A DNA stretch of 64,000 bases, taken from the NCBI GenBank assembly GCA_947095535.1, contig OX352773.1, positions 3,782,001-3,846,000 on the forward strand, in the 5' to 3' direction. How positions within the stretch are numbered: the stretch's first letter is position 1; each line of letters begins with the position of its first letter. The position numbers and the translations under genes are program-made. This DNA is from Poecilobothrus nobilitatus (Eukaryota; Arthropoda; Insecta; Diptera; Dolichopodidae). Below the pieces are notes generated by a model. It saw only the letters and a program-made list of their open reading frames with translations, did no database searches and was not told where the DNA came from. This document shows, in pieces, positions 1 through 13,800 of this stretch.

Positions 1-3000
1 TATTTGTTTTGTATAGTCTTGTATAATAGTTTCAGCCCAGTATAATCATCAGCTTAATGGAAATAATGATTCTAGATGTTGAACTTAGAGAGATTAGGCG
101 ATAGGAGTTGAAAAAAATATATTAAGCAATTGAGAATCTTTCGTTATTAATTGAATTCGACATTGGTTCAATCTCTAAAATTCATTTTCAAATATTTTCA
201 CTAAGTACTTATCTAAAATTTTTGTATTCCCTTTCCTTTTTCAAATGCTCTTCTCAGAATTAACGCAATTATACGAAGTTATTTATATTGTAATTAACTT
301 AACAATAATTTAACACTTTGCATGCCACGTCGTTCATATTTGACGGGCGGTATTCATATATGTATAAATTACCATATTGTTTTACTTTAGAGATATATAT
401 ATGTGATTCGTTATCTAAGGCTATCGACAACACGAGTTTTGTTTTCTAAGAAATCTTTTACCAAATTGTAACTGTTGTAAAAATTAAACATATACAAATA
501 CAACATACTTCCTTCATTTAGCCACTCCTGCATTACTAAAATGCATCAAACAAAGTCAAATTTTAAATCGATTTCTCGACATTACAGCAACTGGGACACT
601 CTGCTTGTATATACCTTTTATTTTGATTTTTCTATATATCAATAATTTGCAATCGAGTCCAGTTTTGCAAGACCACCCACAACATCAAACCAAAAAGTTT
701 TTAACTTAAAAAAAGAATATATGTAGGCCTCTGCGGAAATGTTAGGAAAAATGACTTGGCACGAAATGTGTTAAATTAAATTCGGTATTTAAATGTGTTA
801 CATTAAGACTAATATAAACTTGTGAAATTGCGTTTTAATATTTCATTGATTACTTTCATTCTCTATACCTATGTATGTATTACCTATGTATTTATAATTA
901 AATTAAAACCTATACATGTGCAAAAAAAATAAAGCTTGAATTTAAAATTAATTACAACTAATTAAATAAATAAAGATGTAAATGTAATCATTTATTTTTT
1001 TATTTAATTTAAGTTTACCTTTTAAGCAGTTAAATATATTACAAAGATTTTCAAATGTTCTTATATTTCTTATAAGTATAACTTTTAAAAATAAATTTAT
1101 TTTCTTATTTACTGCATAAGTTTTAAATTTTTAATACTTAAATATGGTTGCAACAAAAAAAAAAAAAAAAAGTAGAAAAATAGTTGAAAAATATAATTTG
1201 AATATTAATTAAATAAAAAAAATTATAGTTAATACTAATTAGTAATTATTCAAAACAATTTAATTAATAGAATGATGATGTAGTTTCATGTAAAATTAAT
1301 AGCTTAATATTATTAAAAATAAAAGTTATTAGATATATGTAGGTAAGTATTTCTAGTAAATATGTAAATTTAATTTAAAAACTATTTAAGAAACACATAA
1401 TTATTTGTTATACGTAAGTATTAATAACAATAAGTATATAATATGATAAATAATAAGTATATAATATAAAACATTCTCATACATACATACTTATTATATT
1501 AATGTATCTTATAGATATTATTAAATTATCAATAAATTACAGTATTACTAAGCGATTTATTTAATTCAATTGAAAATATTTAATTGACTAACAAAAATAA
1601 TGAGGTAAGATTTAAATTTTATATTATTTAGGTGCTTACTTACATACTTACAGGGAAAATTATATTAAAATTATTTTTAATTAATAACTAAATACTTATC
1701 TACTTATATTTAAAAAAAAAAAAAAATTTCAAACGTTAACTTAATTAAAGGACAAGGATAAAGAAAACTAAAGTACGTTCTAAATGTCAATCTTTATTTT
1801 TAAAATATTCAAAATGTTTAAAAAAGTTTTGGTACAAAAAAAAAAAAAATAGAAGATTTTTATTTAAGTTTTTTTAGATCTTATAGATCTTAAGCTATAT
1901 TCATATCAACTGTAGTTTTTTTTGTATATATATAGAAGTTAGAAGATAAATTTTAAATAACAAGACACAATAAATAATAAGTGATCAACTAAAAAAGTAA
2001 TTATTTAAGGCTTATGTTAACTAACAAAGTTAATATTTGATAAATGTTGCATCTCGCAATAAATCACCGGTCTTTCAGTTAAAAAGTTTCGTTTTCAATT
2101 AAACTTCGGTCAGATCATATACAAATAATTAATATAAATATATATGTATATATAAAACTAAAAAAAGTAAGAATTATGATCTATTAGAACCGGCATCGCG
2201 GGTTTATCTAGTTATTTAACTATAATAGAACCGGTATTGCGGTTAAGATACTGATCCATCAGAAAAACCTCGCTTGAATTATATTAATTAATAAAAAATT
2301 AATAAAAAATTATGTATAACTATAGATTTTTCTTCTAATATACATTATACTTAATTACTATTTCAATATTAATATCATATACTTATCTGCTCATATCGAA
2401 ATATATAATAAAATAAAAATAAAATAATTCTTGTATAAAATAATAGACGGCGCACAAATAAAAATATTCTTATTTAATAGTTTTGTACAACTATAGATAT
2501 ATGGATAATAAGGAAACAACAAATATTGATAAGAAAGTAAATGACTTAGTGAATCCGTATGCTACCGTATATTTGAAAATTTTGAATTTATTATAGAAAT
2601 CCTAATTGTTTTGAAAAAGGTATACTTATTACTTAATATTTAATACTTATATAATTATGATTTTTTTACTTGTATCAAAGATTTTAAAATTCTGAATTTA
2701 TATAGTAAAACATATTATCAATTTACTTTTCTTAAAACAAAGCCCTTAAAAAAAGTCTAATTTTATTAAAACTTCTAATAATTAAGTCTAAAACGATAAA
2801 TTAATTATATTTATTTTGATAATTAAATTTATATGTATGTATATATATTTAAAAAAAAAAATAGTTTAAAATCAAAAAAATTTTGTTAAAAATTAAACAT
2901 TTTTATTATTTAAACAAATAAAAATCATATATTTTACCACTTTAACACGTTTTATACTCATAAATCATTTAATAATACAATTTATACTCCTCTTCCATAT

Positions 3001-6000
3001 GATTTTTATAAAATATCTTTTTTCCCTTTAACAAACATTTTGTTTACGGACGTGTAAAACATAACAAAATATTTTTATAAGTGGTTGCATTTTTGTATAT
3101 ATATGCATTAAAAAAAATTAACCTAAAAAAATTGTACAAATGACGGCATATGTAAGTACATAATATGTATGTGTTAAAGGATGGCGCAAAATATGCATGG
3201 GCAATAAGTTATGGTGAAAATATCTTTCAATTTTAGTATAATATTCTAATTTAAAGGTTATTAATTATAATTTTTGTTTATTTGTAGAATAACAAAACAA
3301 AAAAAAAAAAAAATTTAAAGAAGAAATGAAATAAAACACAATTTAAATAATATGTAAGTAAGTATAGAAAAAATTAAAACAATTAAAATACAAAATTATA
3401 TAAAATGCGGGTTACTAATTACTTTAATTAAAACGAAACAAAAAACAAAAATAAAGTAAAAAAAAAAAATTAGCGATATTACTTACATACATTCGTATAT
3501 ATATGTATACATACTTATACTTAATAAATTCTTACATTTACATAAGTATTTGTATGCTTACATATTAATTTCTACTTAATTGAAGTAATTTTTATGTTTA
3601 ACAATTAATATTTTGATTAAAATAATGAAAGAAAAAGAAAGTATAAATTAAAGATCAATAATAGATCAATTATCTTAATTGTTATTTTAATTGACATAAA
3701 TAATTTAAAAATCTAGAATCATTTTATATGTTTTAAAATAAATAATTATATACTTATATAATTAATATAATTTCTAAAGAACTAATTTTTTTATGATTGT
3801 AATTCTAATAACGGTTCTAAAATAAAAAAAAAAAACGTTATTTTAATTTTATTGCCAATTGTAAAACATATAATTTAATATTTTGTTAAAAGTATTTAAT
3901 TATTTATTGTTATTAATTTTTATTTAGTTCTATTTTTTTGGTGGATTGCGGTTTTTTTCAGTGTTCTATTGAAAAATGATACAAAATAATAAAAAAAAAA
4001 AAAAAATATTATAAATATTATAATTAAATAAGTAAAATAAAAACAATTTTAGATTTTAAAACAAAACAAAACTAATTAAGTACGAATGTTCTTAAAAAAT
4101 TATTCATTATCACTTCTTTTCTACTTTTATACAGAACAATAAAACAAAAATACCGAAAGTATATTTAACTAAATATTATTAAGAAGGTTATATTAATTTG
4201 AATGATCTTACTGTTATTAATTATATATATTAAATTAATTTTTTTTTTCAGCTTAATACAAACTAAAAGAAAACAAACTTAAAAACAAACAAAAATTAAA
4301 TGATATGAAAAATTTTAGAAAATATGATTTAAAGAACTAATCATTTACGAAGTCATATTTTTTCCATTATTATTTTTATTGTTGAACTAATATTGACTAA
4401 TAATTATTGACTTACGGATTGATAACCATAATAGTTAGTTATATAAATTAATTAAAATGTTAAGAAATAAATTTTGCGAAATACCTTTCACGATAAGTAC
4501 GTAAAATTTGGTATTAACCAAGTGAAATTTTTCTGATTACACTTAATATAAATTATTTAATATGAAATATTTAATTATCAACTATCAATATATTAAAAAT
4601 ATTAATGAAAATTTATTATACCTTTATTTTGTTAATCTTTTTTTTTTCTCAAAAGTTTAATTTTATAGTTTATGTAATCATAGTTTAATTTCTTAATTTA
4701 TTTTTTATGAAAAATATAATGTTTAAAATAAATAAATAAAATATTAAACACTTTTCAATTTAAATAAGATTTTGTCTTTTGTTATAAGATTAATTTTTGA
4801 AAATAAATAATTCATAAAAATTTAAATTAATATTAATTTTGTTTAAATTTTCATATTTAAAATAAAAATTTTTAACTGATTATTAATATAATATTATTGA
4901 AGAAACAACGCTACTTTTTTTTTTTCAATTAATTAATGTCCAAATATATAATATTTTATTCGAACACTTTTATTTTATTTTTTTTATATATCCTGGAATT
5001 TATTTAAAATTTACGCAATTTTATATACGTATATGACTTTTTAATTAATGACAGTTAATATTTTTCAGTTTAAAATTAAATACACACTTTTTTTTTTATG
5101 TTAATTGAATTTATATTTTGTAATTATTAAAAACATAAAATTTAATCAAGGAAATTAATTAAAAAAATATTTATTTAATTAATTATGAAAATAGTAAATT
5201 ATTAATAATAATTATTTATTAAAATAAAAAAAAAACACTAAATAATTTCTAAAAAATAATTAACAAATTTTAAAAATTAAATATTTTTTATTATGTAATT
5301 AGTTTTATTAATTAATTAAATTAATTTATTTTAAATAAAATATTAAGTTTTTTTTTTTTTAATTTAATTATCAATTTTTTTTTTCAATGTAATTTAATGA
5401 AACAATTTAATTGTTAAAAAATTTAATTATGTTAAATAGGCTTAATTTAACAAATAATTAATTCATTTATAAATTATTAAATGACATAATTAATTTTTTT
5501 CTTTTTTTTTTTCAATTTATTCTTCAAAATGTTACCAACAAATTTTATTTTTTTTGAAACTCTTTTTTTTTTATTATTATTAATTATATAATTAAAAAAC
5601 TTAGAACTCAATTTATATTTTTATTATTATTTTATTAGTATTAATATTATTTTTAATTATAATAAAAGATAAAACAAAAAACAAAACAACCGATATCTGT
5701 CCTATTACAATTGGCGTTGTTAACTGACTGATAGACATTCGAACATTTTTTAATGTTTCTACACACAATACACACACTGCATACAAGAAAAAACCCAAAC
5801 AAAAAAAAACTAAACATTATATTCAACATAATAAAGCATAGAATAAGCACAACACACAGCACAGCAAACACCACGTTTTTTTTTTTTTTTTTTATTTTAT
5901 TTAATTTTCTTACTCACATTTTTCTTTATTATTTTTATATATTTTTCATATAAAATTGATTCATTCCTTTATGCATATTTTATAAAATATAAAAGTATAT

Positions 6001-9000
6001 GTACCTTATTAAATCCATACATACACAAATATATTAAAAAAAAAAAAAAAAATTATTGCAATTAAATTCAATACATATAAGTATTAATTAAAAAAATAAT
6101 AAGTCTAAATAAATAATTTTTAATGCAAAAATGAGAGGGCGCCAATATTATTTTTGTAGTGTGCTACGTACGGTACAATAAAACGAATAAAATATTTAAA
6201 AAAAAAAACAAAAAAAAAAACATTGACAATAAAAAAAAAACAAAAATAATAATAATAACAGTAATAATAGCAACTTTGTGTTTTTATATTACTTAGTTAA
6301 CATTAACATAGCATAAAATTTTCTTTTTGTTTTACATTTTATTACTTCTATAAAAAAAAAAAAAATAACATACCTATTGTGATATTTACTGTATAAATAT
6401 GTATATTAATATAACATGTTAATTTTTATATCAAAGTTTTACATGTATTTTATTTTAACAAAAGAGAAAGAGAGTAAATAATTCACTTTACAAGAGAAAT
6501 TATTTTTACTTCTTTTCAAATGATAATTTATATTAATATAATATTTGTACCTGTCTCTCAATTTTTCCTTTTTCTTTTATTTTTATAACATGTTTTAGAT
6601 TTTGTATTTTTTTTTTTACATTTTCGTTTTTAATTTTCCAAAATAAAAAAAAAAACAAAAAGAAAATGTATATAAAGGAGAGAGTGTGCAATTTTTTTTT
6701 AAATATTTTAACATGCGTTCGTTTAATTTCGTAAAATTACATGAAACAAATTTACGTACACTCACACCACACTCAATAATCATGCATAAAAATGTTCGAT
6801 CTCGATGCATTTTCTATTGTAAAATTAATTTTTTGATGAATTTTTGCATTAATGTATGTTATGTATGTATAATATTATTATACTTATGTATAGTATATAT
6901 ATCTATACTTTATTTATAAGTATATATTTTGTGTAAATTAATAAAATATGTAACTATTAACATTTTGTGTATAAAATGTTTTTATTTTATAATAATTATT
7001 TTTAGCTCATATTTTTATTATTTTTTAATTTATAAAGAAAAAATTAAATAAAAATAAAAGAGAGAAAAAGAAAGAGAATGAGAGATATAAAATAGTTGGC
7101 TAAGGCTTGTCAAATGTCAATATTTCATTTCGTGCACTTTTATTTGTTTTGTTATTTTATTTTTTTTTTAGACTGTTACTGTTAAGAATTGAATATAATA
7201 TTGTATTATTTTATAAATTAGTTATAATATATATATGTATAAGTATATATTAATAGGTACATATATATCCATGTGTTATTATTTTCTTATATTTGTTGTT
7301 ATTTCTTATTTCCTTTTTGGTTTCAACTTTAGATTTTGAATATCAATTCAATTTAATTAATTTTTGTTAAATTTTTTGATTGCATTTTTCTTTTCTTTTT
7401 GTCTTTTATTCTCTCTTCTTGTTTTACTGTTGTTGGAAGAAAGTAATTGTAACGGTAAAACAACATTCTTTCCAGCCGGAAAAAAAAAAAATTGTAAATT
7501 AGTACCTACCTAATTAAATTATATGCATCATTGTAATTTAATTAAAAGAATATTAATTTAGAAGAAAATTAAAAATGCGTCCTAGATAGAATATAAATAA
7601 TTTTAGACATTTTGGAATGCGAAAAAAAAATGAATTAATTAAATAACGATAGCGTTATTTCTAAAAAAAAAAAATCTTTTGTCTTTTACTTATATTTTAT
7701 AATTTTATGAAATTAAACATTAACTTTATTGTTTTTATAAATAAAAAAAAAATATAGGATATAAATATAACTCTTCAGAAAAATTAAAACAAGGACCTTT
7801 TTAAAAAAAATAACTGAATACTTTTAACTACAAACTTCGCTTAATCAAATTTAAATATAATATCATTTTTTAAACAAAATACATTTTAATTTCTATTTTA
7901 ATTATAAATTTTTGAAAGGAAAGAGTGTTTTTAATATACATATTATTAATTACTAGGTCTAACTACTTCTAACTCTTGCTTTTTTTTTTTCTTGATTCTC
8001 AACTTTGTTTTACATTGTGTCTACTTAGAAGTTATTAAATATTAAAATGATATTTTTAAAAATTTTGTTTTTTTTTTTAATTTTAGTGTTTGATTGCAAA
8101 ACCAAACTTTAACTTTTTTCTTTAAATTTGTTATAAATTACTTAAAGGTTGTTAGAAGTAAGAATATGAAATTCTTTAAAGAAATCTAAACTTGCATATA
8201 AACAAGGAAGAATTTATTAATATGTTGTAGTACCTATTATAATTTTTTCTTAAAAAAAAATAAAATCTATAGCAAATGGTAAATATGTGTGCTAACAAAA
8301 CAAAGTAATTCCTATAATTCATCTAAAATCATTTTTTGGAACGAGTATTTCCTTACAATTTTGTTTTTTTATCATTAAGGTGTAAAAAGAAAAATTTATC
8401 AGAAACGTCAATGAAAAATTGATATCTCTGTTCCAAAAAAAAAGATCTATGTATTTTAATTAATTGCAAAAATTAAAAATAAAAAAAATAATTAATACCA
8501 TAAAATAACACCATGAATCTAGATTATATCATTATAGTAAGTTATATAGTGTAGTAAACAAGTAAATAACTAAAAATTCAACTTTCTCCGACTACTACTT
8601 ATATTTTTATTCCTTTTTCTTTTAATTGGTTTCTTTTTTTTTTTTTTTTGATTTTATTACAGAAGAATTTTTAATTTTTAATTTATTTTAAAACAACAAA
8701 AAAAAAATATATATATATATATATAAAACAATTATTTTTTTTTACATATTTTATTATTATCATGCGTCTAAAATCATCATTGGTTCAAACACACATGTGA
8801 AAGTCAAAACAAAAATAAAATAAATTCAATTTTTCATCACTTTTGGCTTTGCCATTTTTTTTCCTCCTTCTTCCTTTGTATTTGATTTAATATCTTTAAA
8901 TTTTCCTTATGGTATTTTCTATTCTCTCAACTTAATAAGAAAAAAGAAACTTAATATTTTTCTTTTATCACTTTCTTTCATATACCGAAGGGAGTAAAAG

Positions 9001-10800
9001 TGACTTATAAGTTACAATTATTATTATCAGTACTCAAATATTACACGCGGTCAAATTTTACATTTTAAATTGTAGTTTAATTTAAACATACAGCCTTCAC
9101 TATCCCAGAGTACAGACTTACTACAGAGTCTAAAAAAGAGAGAATTTAATTTTAATACATATAAAAATACATAATATACCTATATTATAAATAAAAAGCA
9201 AGAAATAATCAAATAGAAAAGGATAAAAAAAAATCAAAAATTCTCAATTTTCATTAAATTGAATATTAACATAAAACTACAGTTGAATTTTGAGTTGTTA
9301 TTTTCTTTTTTTTTTTTTGTTTACTGTAAATTGATTAAAAGAAAATCTGTTAAAAATATTACACTAATAAAACTAAACATACTGAGAAAGATAAACAAAA
9401 ACATTATAATATAATATAATATTAGTCATACTCATTATGTAAATGGGGAGAGAGAGAGAGAATAAATAAAATGAATAAAATGCAATGAAAAATTGGAAAA
9501 CTTAGCACATTTCTGTTTTTTATTTCTCTTCATTTTAATTTTTGTATTACAATAACATCATGAAGCAAAATAATAATTAAAATTAAATACAAGAGTTAAA
9601 GGCAATAACAGTTAAATTTTCTCTATTAAACAGTTCTTATTTTAAAAGAAAATTCTATATAGCATTGCATATGCATTTATTAGTTATATTTCTCTCAATA
9701 TCTGTTATTTTATAACAGCTTATTTTGAAGAGAAAGAAAAAAATAAACAAAATTTATAGTGTGCTTGTTTTTATTATTTAAAAAAAATTTAAATAGGTAA
9801 TAATTTTTTTTTTTTTAATTTATAACAATTTCTTTTTTTGTTTTTTTATATATTTTTTTTTTTTCTGCTTCTTTTTTACATTTTTTCTCAACATACGTTT
9901 AAACTACTTATTTATATATTTATTATACTTATTTTTTTTAATATTTTGTTAACGCATTTTATTTTAATTTGTTTGATATGCGCGAAAATTAACTACCACT
10001 ACAACTACTACAAATACACACCCGCAACATATTTAAATTTTTTTTTATTTTTTTTTTTGCAGTTTTTACTTATAGAAATTGAGTTTGGTGCGAATGTTGG
10101 TGTAGTTGTTATTTTTGTAATATTGTTAATGCATTAAAAAGGAGTGAATTCTTTCTTTTCGTCTTCCTTTTAACTTTTTTTTTCTATCTTTGTCCCTCTT
10201 TTTTATTTGCTGTCAAAAAAAAAAAAAAAAACAAAAACAGAAAACAAAATAAAATCTTATAAATTAATGTAAAAAGTAGAAAAAAAAAAAAAACTAAGTA
10301 AGTAAAGATAAAATACCTACTTATAAGAAAAAAAAAAGTTAAAATTAAGGTATGCATACTTACCTGAATTTTTTTTCTTTATTTCGTTTTTATTTTTTTT
10401 TTTTGAAAAAGTATCCACCGATAAGGATGTATGTAGGTACTACAGAAAATGCAAAAAATAAAAAAAAATTTATATGTACATAAGACTATATGGAGATAAA
10501 TTTATTAATACTATACACATATGTATTATACATTCATATATGAAATTATCTACACATATATGAATATATTTTTTATAAATTGTATAAATTTGAATATTAT
10601 TTTTAATTTGTATTTTATATATAAATTAAATATGTATGAATGAATGTAAGTATGTACAAATTTATTTAATTCTATGCAATTTGAGAATCGAAAATTATGC
10701 ATAATATTAATTTATATGCAATTAAAATTAGTATTGGAGTATGATGCAATATAATTGGATTGATATTATTTATTGATAATAAAAATTGATTGATTTTTTT
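1..10800. other. AT-rich non-coding stretch, no gene recognised
   Basis: No open frame here has the composition or motifs of a real protein. Those that exist are translations of poly-A, poly-T or TA-rich tracts. The first 800 bases are a little less extreme in composition. The rest is long A and T runs with scattered ATGTATGTA-type repeats, a (TA)n array near 8708-8724 and a GA-rich tract at 9446-9461. A small degenerate direct repeat with unusual G+C content lies at 2185-2249. I see no tRNA, transposon end or conserved island. It could be intron or intergenic DNA; the sequence does not decide. Confidence 0.7.
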
Positions 10801-13800
10801 TTTTTTAGGTGTTAAAAGAATTATTATAAATTGTCAATATATAATTTTAATAGTACTTGCAACGTAATAATTATGCAATTGATTGGAAATTTTTTCATTT
10901 TATTTATTTCAATATATGAAATAGAATGTTTTAAAACTCAAATGAACCCTTTGAAGAATCGAAATAAGTTTAATATTGTTAAGGTAAATATTGGTCTGAT
11001 TTCCTGGGTTTTGGATTGCCTGGATCCTTAAAAAATAAGATTAATAGCTAATTTTATGATAAAAATATTTTTGCGAAATGTGTACTAATAATATAAAAAT
11101 AATTATTATATATAAAATAAAATGCCTATTTACTTACTAAGGAAAATATAGATGAAAAATTATTTAAAACTGCTAAGGAAATATTGAAGAAAAGACAAAG
11201 TCCTCTTTTGTCTCCTTTTTGATTTGTAAAACCAAAAGCTGGCAAAGATTAGCATTAAACATAATGAACCTATTTATAAATTTATGGATATTGTAAGATA
11301 ATTAATCGATTTTTTTTTCCAAAATCGATTTTTTTATATACAAGTATTATATTGTTCATCTATTCTTTTAAGTTTATTTCTTTTTTGTTGTCAACTTCTG
11401 TTTCAACAAAAATTTTTGAAGATTTGAAATTTCATGCTATTTTTTGAATATGTTCTAATCCTAATTTTCTTTGATTTAAATTGTAAAATGCTACGCAATA
11501 GTAGAAATATTACTTTTTAGTTTTAATGCTATATTTTATAAAAAAATATTTAATTATAGTAAGAAAATTTTGAATTTTTTTTTTAAATACAATTACATTA
11601 CATGTGATTTAAATGTTTAATGTTAATGTCTTTATATTGTAAAAAAAAATAATTTTAATTGTGCTTCAAAAACTTTTATAAAATATTTAAATGATCATTA
11701 AAATATTCCAACTTTAAAATTTCTATAAAAAATATAATAGGAATAATAATATATGGATCTTCATACAATAATATTGGAAAATAATATGAATTTCAAATAA
11801 TATTTCAGACAAGTTCACATATTCTTAACTATATCTTTTATTATTATATATTTCTGCAATTATATACAATTTATAATTAGTATATTTAATATATATTTAG
11901 AGTATAAAAACATTAATTTTATATATAATATTATATAGGAACATATTAATATACCCACTCAATTTATTGCAACTGATCTGTCTTCATCTTGAACAACAAA
12001 TTACATTAACAACCAAGGCTATAATTATTATAAAAATATCTTAAATAACCGCTTGGTCAACACTTCTAAACAATTCCTACAATAAAAGAATAAAGAAATA
12101 AAAATAAGAATTAACATTAAAATTCAAAAAAAAAAAATACAAAGAGTTTCAAAAATAAATAAACACATTTTTAAAAAATGTGAAAAATTCTTTTTTTCTT
12201 GTTCTTTTGAAATTGCAGGTAAATTGGATCTTAATTATTAATTGATTAGAACATATTTTTAGATTTTGTAAGGCATAGATAAAAGTTTATAATAATTGAG
12301 ATTTTATACCTTGAATCAGCTATATTCTATTGAAAAGAAAACAACTATAAATACCTGTGGCTTCATTCAATTATCTTACTTTTTTAATATAGAGTAGTGA
12401 ATTCCGTGAACTTCCTGAATCTGCTATTGATTCTATTTTTATAATAATTTCAGAAGTATAACTACACTATTAATTTTTTTATTTATATTTATTGTATATT
12501 TTCTATTAATTTGAAGTTAATTTAATTATTTTCGTTTATTATTTATTTCAATAAACTATCTACATATTGAAATATTAATTAACATTGTGTTGTTACATTT
12601 TTAAAACACCCGGCTCATAATTTTTATTATATGTTATACTTTGTAGCATAATAATGTTTCTTATATTTATAATGTGCTTTAATTTCTTAACTTAAGATTA
12701 CCGTCATTCCTCTTCCTACAGATATCATACATACATAATATATATATTTGCATATCATTTGTCCTTTTTTATTTTTGATTTTTTGTCTTCTTCATTTTTA
12801 TTTTTATTGTACTCTTCTCTTAACCAAAGGAAAATAATAGAGTTCAATGAGTATTTTTGTGAGAATACAATTCAAATTAAAAAAAAAAAACAAAAATAAG
12901 AAAAAAAGACTTTTAAATAACACCATGGTTCTACGAGTAATTCTTTTTCTTTTTCATTTGTTTGTTTTTTTTTTTTAGTTTTATAATTATTTTATTATAT
13001 TTTATTCGCAAATAATACAATAAATACAAAAAAGTTTTATACCTCCCCTTCAGAGTTGCAAATATGTATATAGTCTTAATATTTAATACAGTATGAATCT
13101 TACAATTAGCAGTAGAAATAGCGGTGTGTTTTGACTTAAATTCTTAATTTAATTTAACAATTTTCCAAAAGAATGGTGTAATGGACATGGAGGTTACAAT
13201 CGCACATACTTATTCACAATAATATGTATTTTGTTTGTAAAAAAAAAAATAAATGTATATTAAGAAAGAGGTAAATATTAAAGTAATTTTCAAACGTAAT
13301 TATTGCATTTAATGCAGAGCACATATGTACATACTTGCAAGTGTTCGATTATAATTTTGTAATTTTTTTTTTTATTTTTGAGTTAAATTTATAATTTATT
13401 AGTAGTGTTCTGGTTTTAATGATAAGTTTGTGATAGGTGAAGTGATTGTAGGGATAAAAATTTAAAATAACTTTTAAATGTTTAATTGATTTTAATTTAG
13501 GAGAGTTTTAAATAAATGGTCGGAGTAATATATCTTGTTTCCGATCTTAACCTTTAATTTTATCTTTTTATTTAAAATTAGAATTGCTTCTGCAGCAATT
13601 GAATTATTTTGAATTAGGACACAAACCATTTTGTGTCAGGTGCATTGCAGTAGACCATTGCAGTAGTATAATGTTGTAGTATCAAAATCTTTGAAAAGAG
13701 AAATTTTGACTTTAAACGTTTTGATTAACGGAACGTTTATTGTTTTAATTTTATCTAAAATATTTAATAATTTTTATCCTGGTATATTACTGAATATACG

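Noticed and set aside
10831..11031. 66-codon + strand frame, considered as an exon because a T-rich tract and AG precede it.
   Set aside because: No domain, and such T-tract/AG combinations occur everywhere in this sequence.
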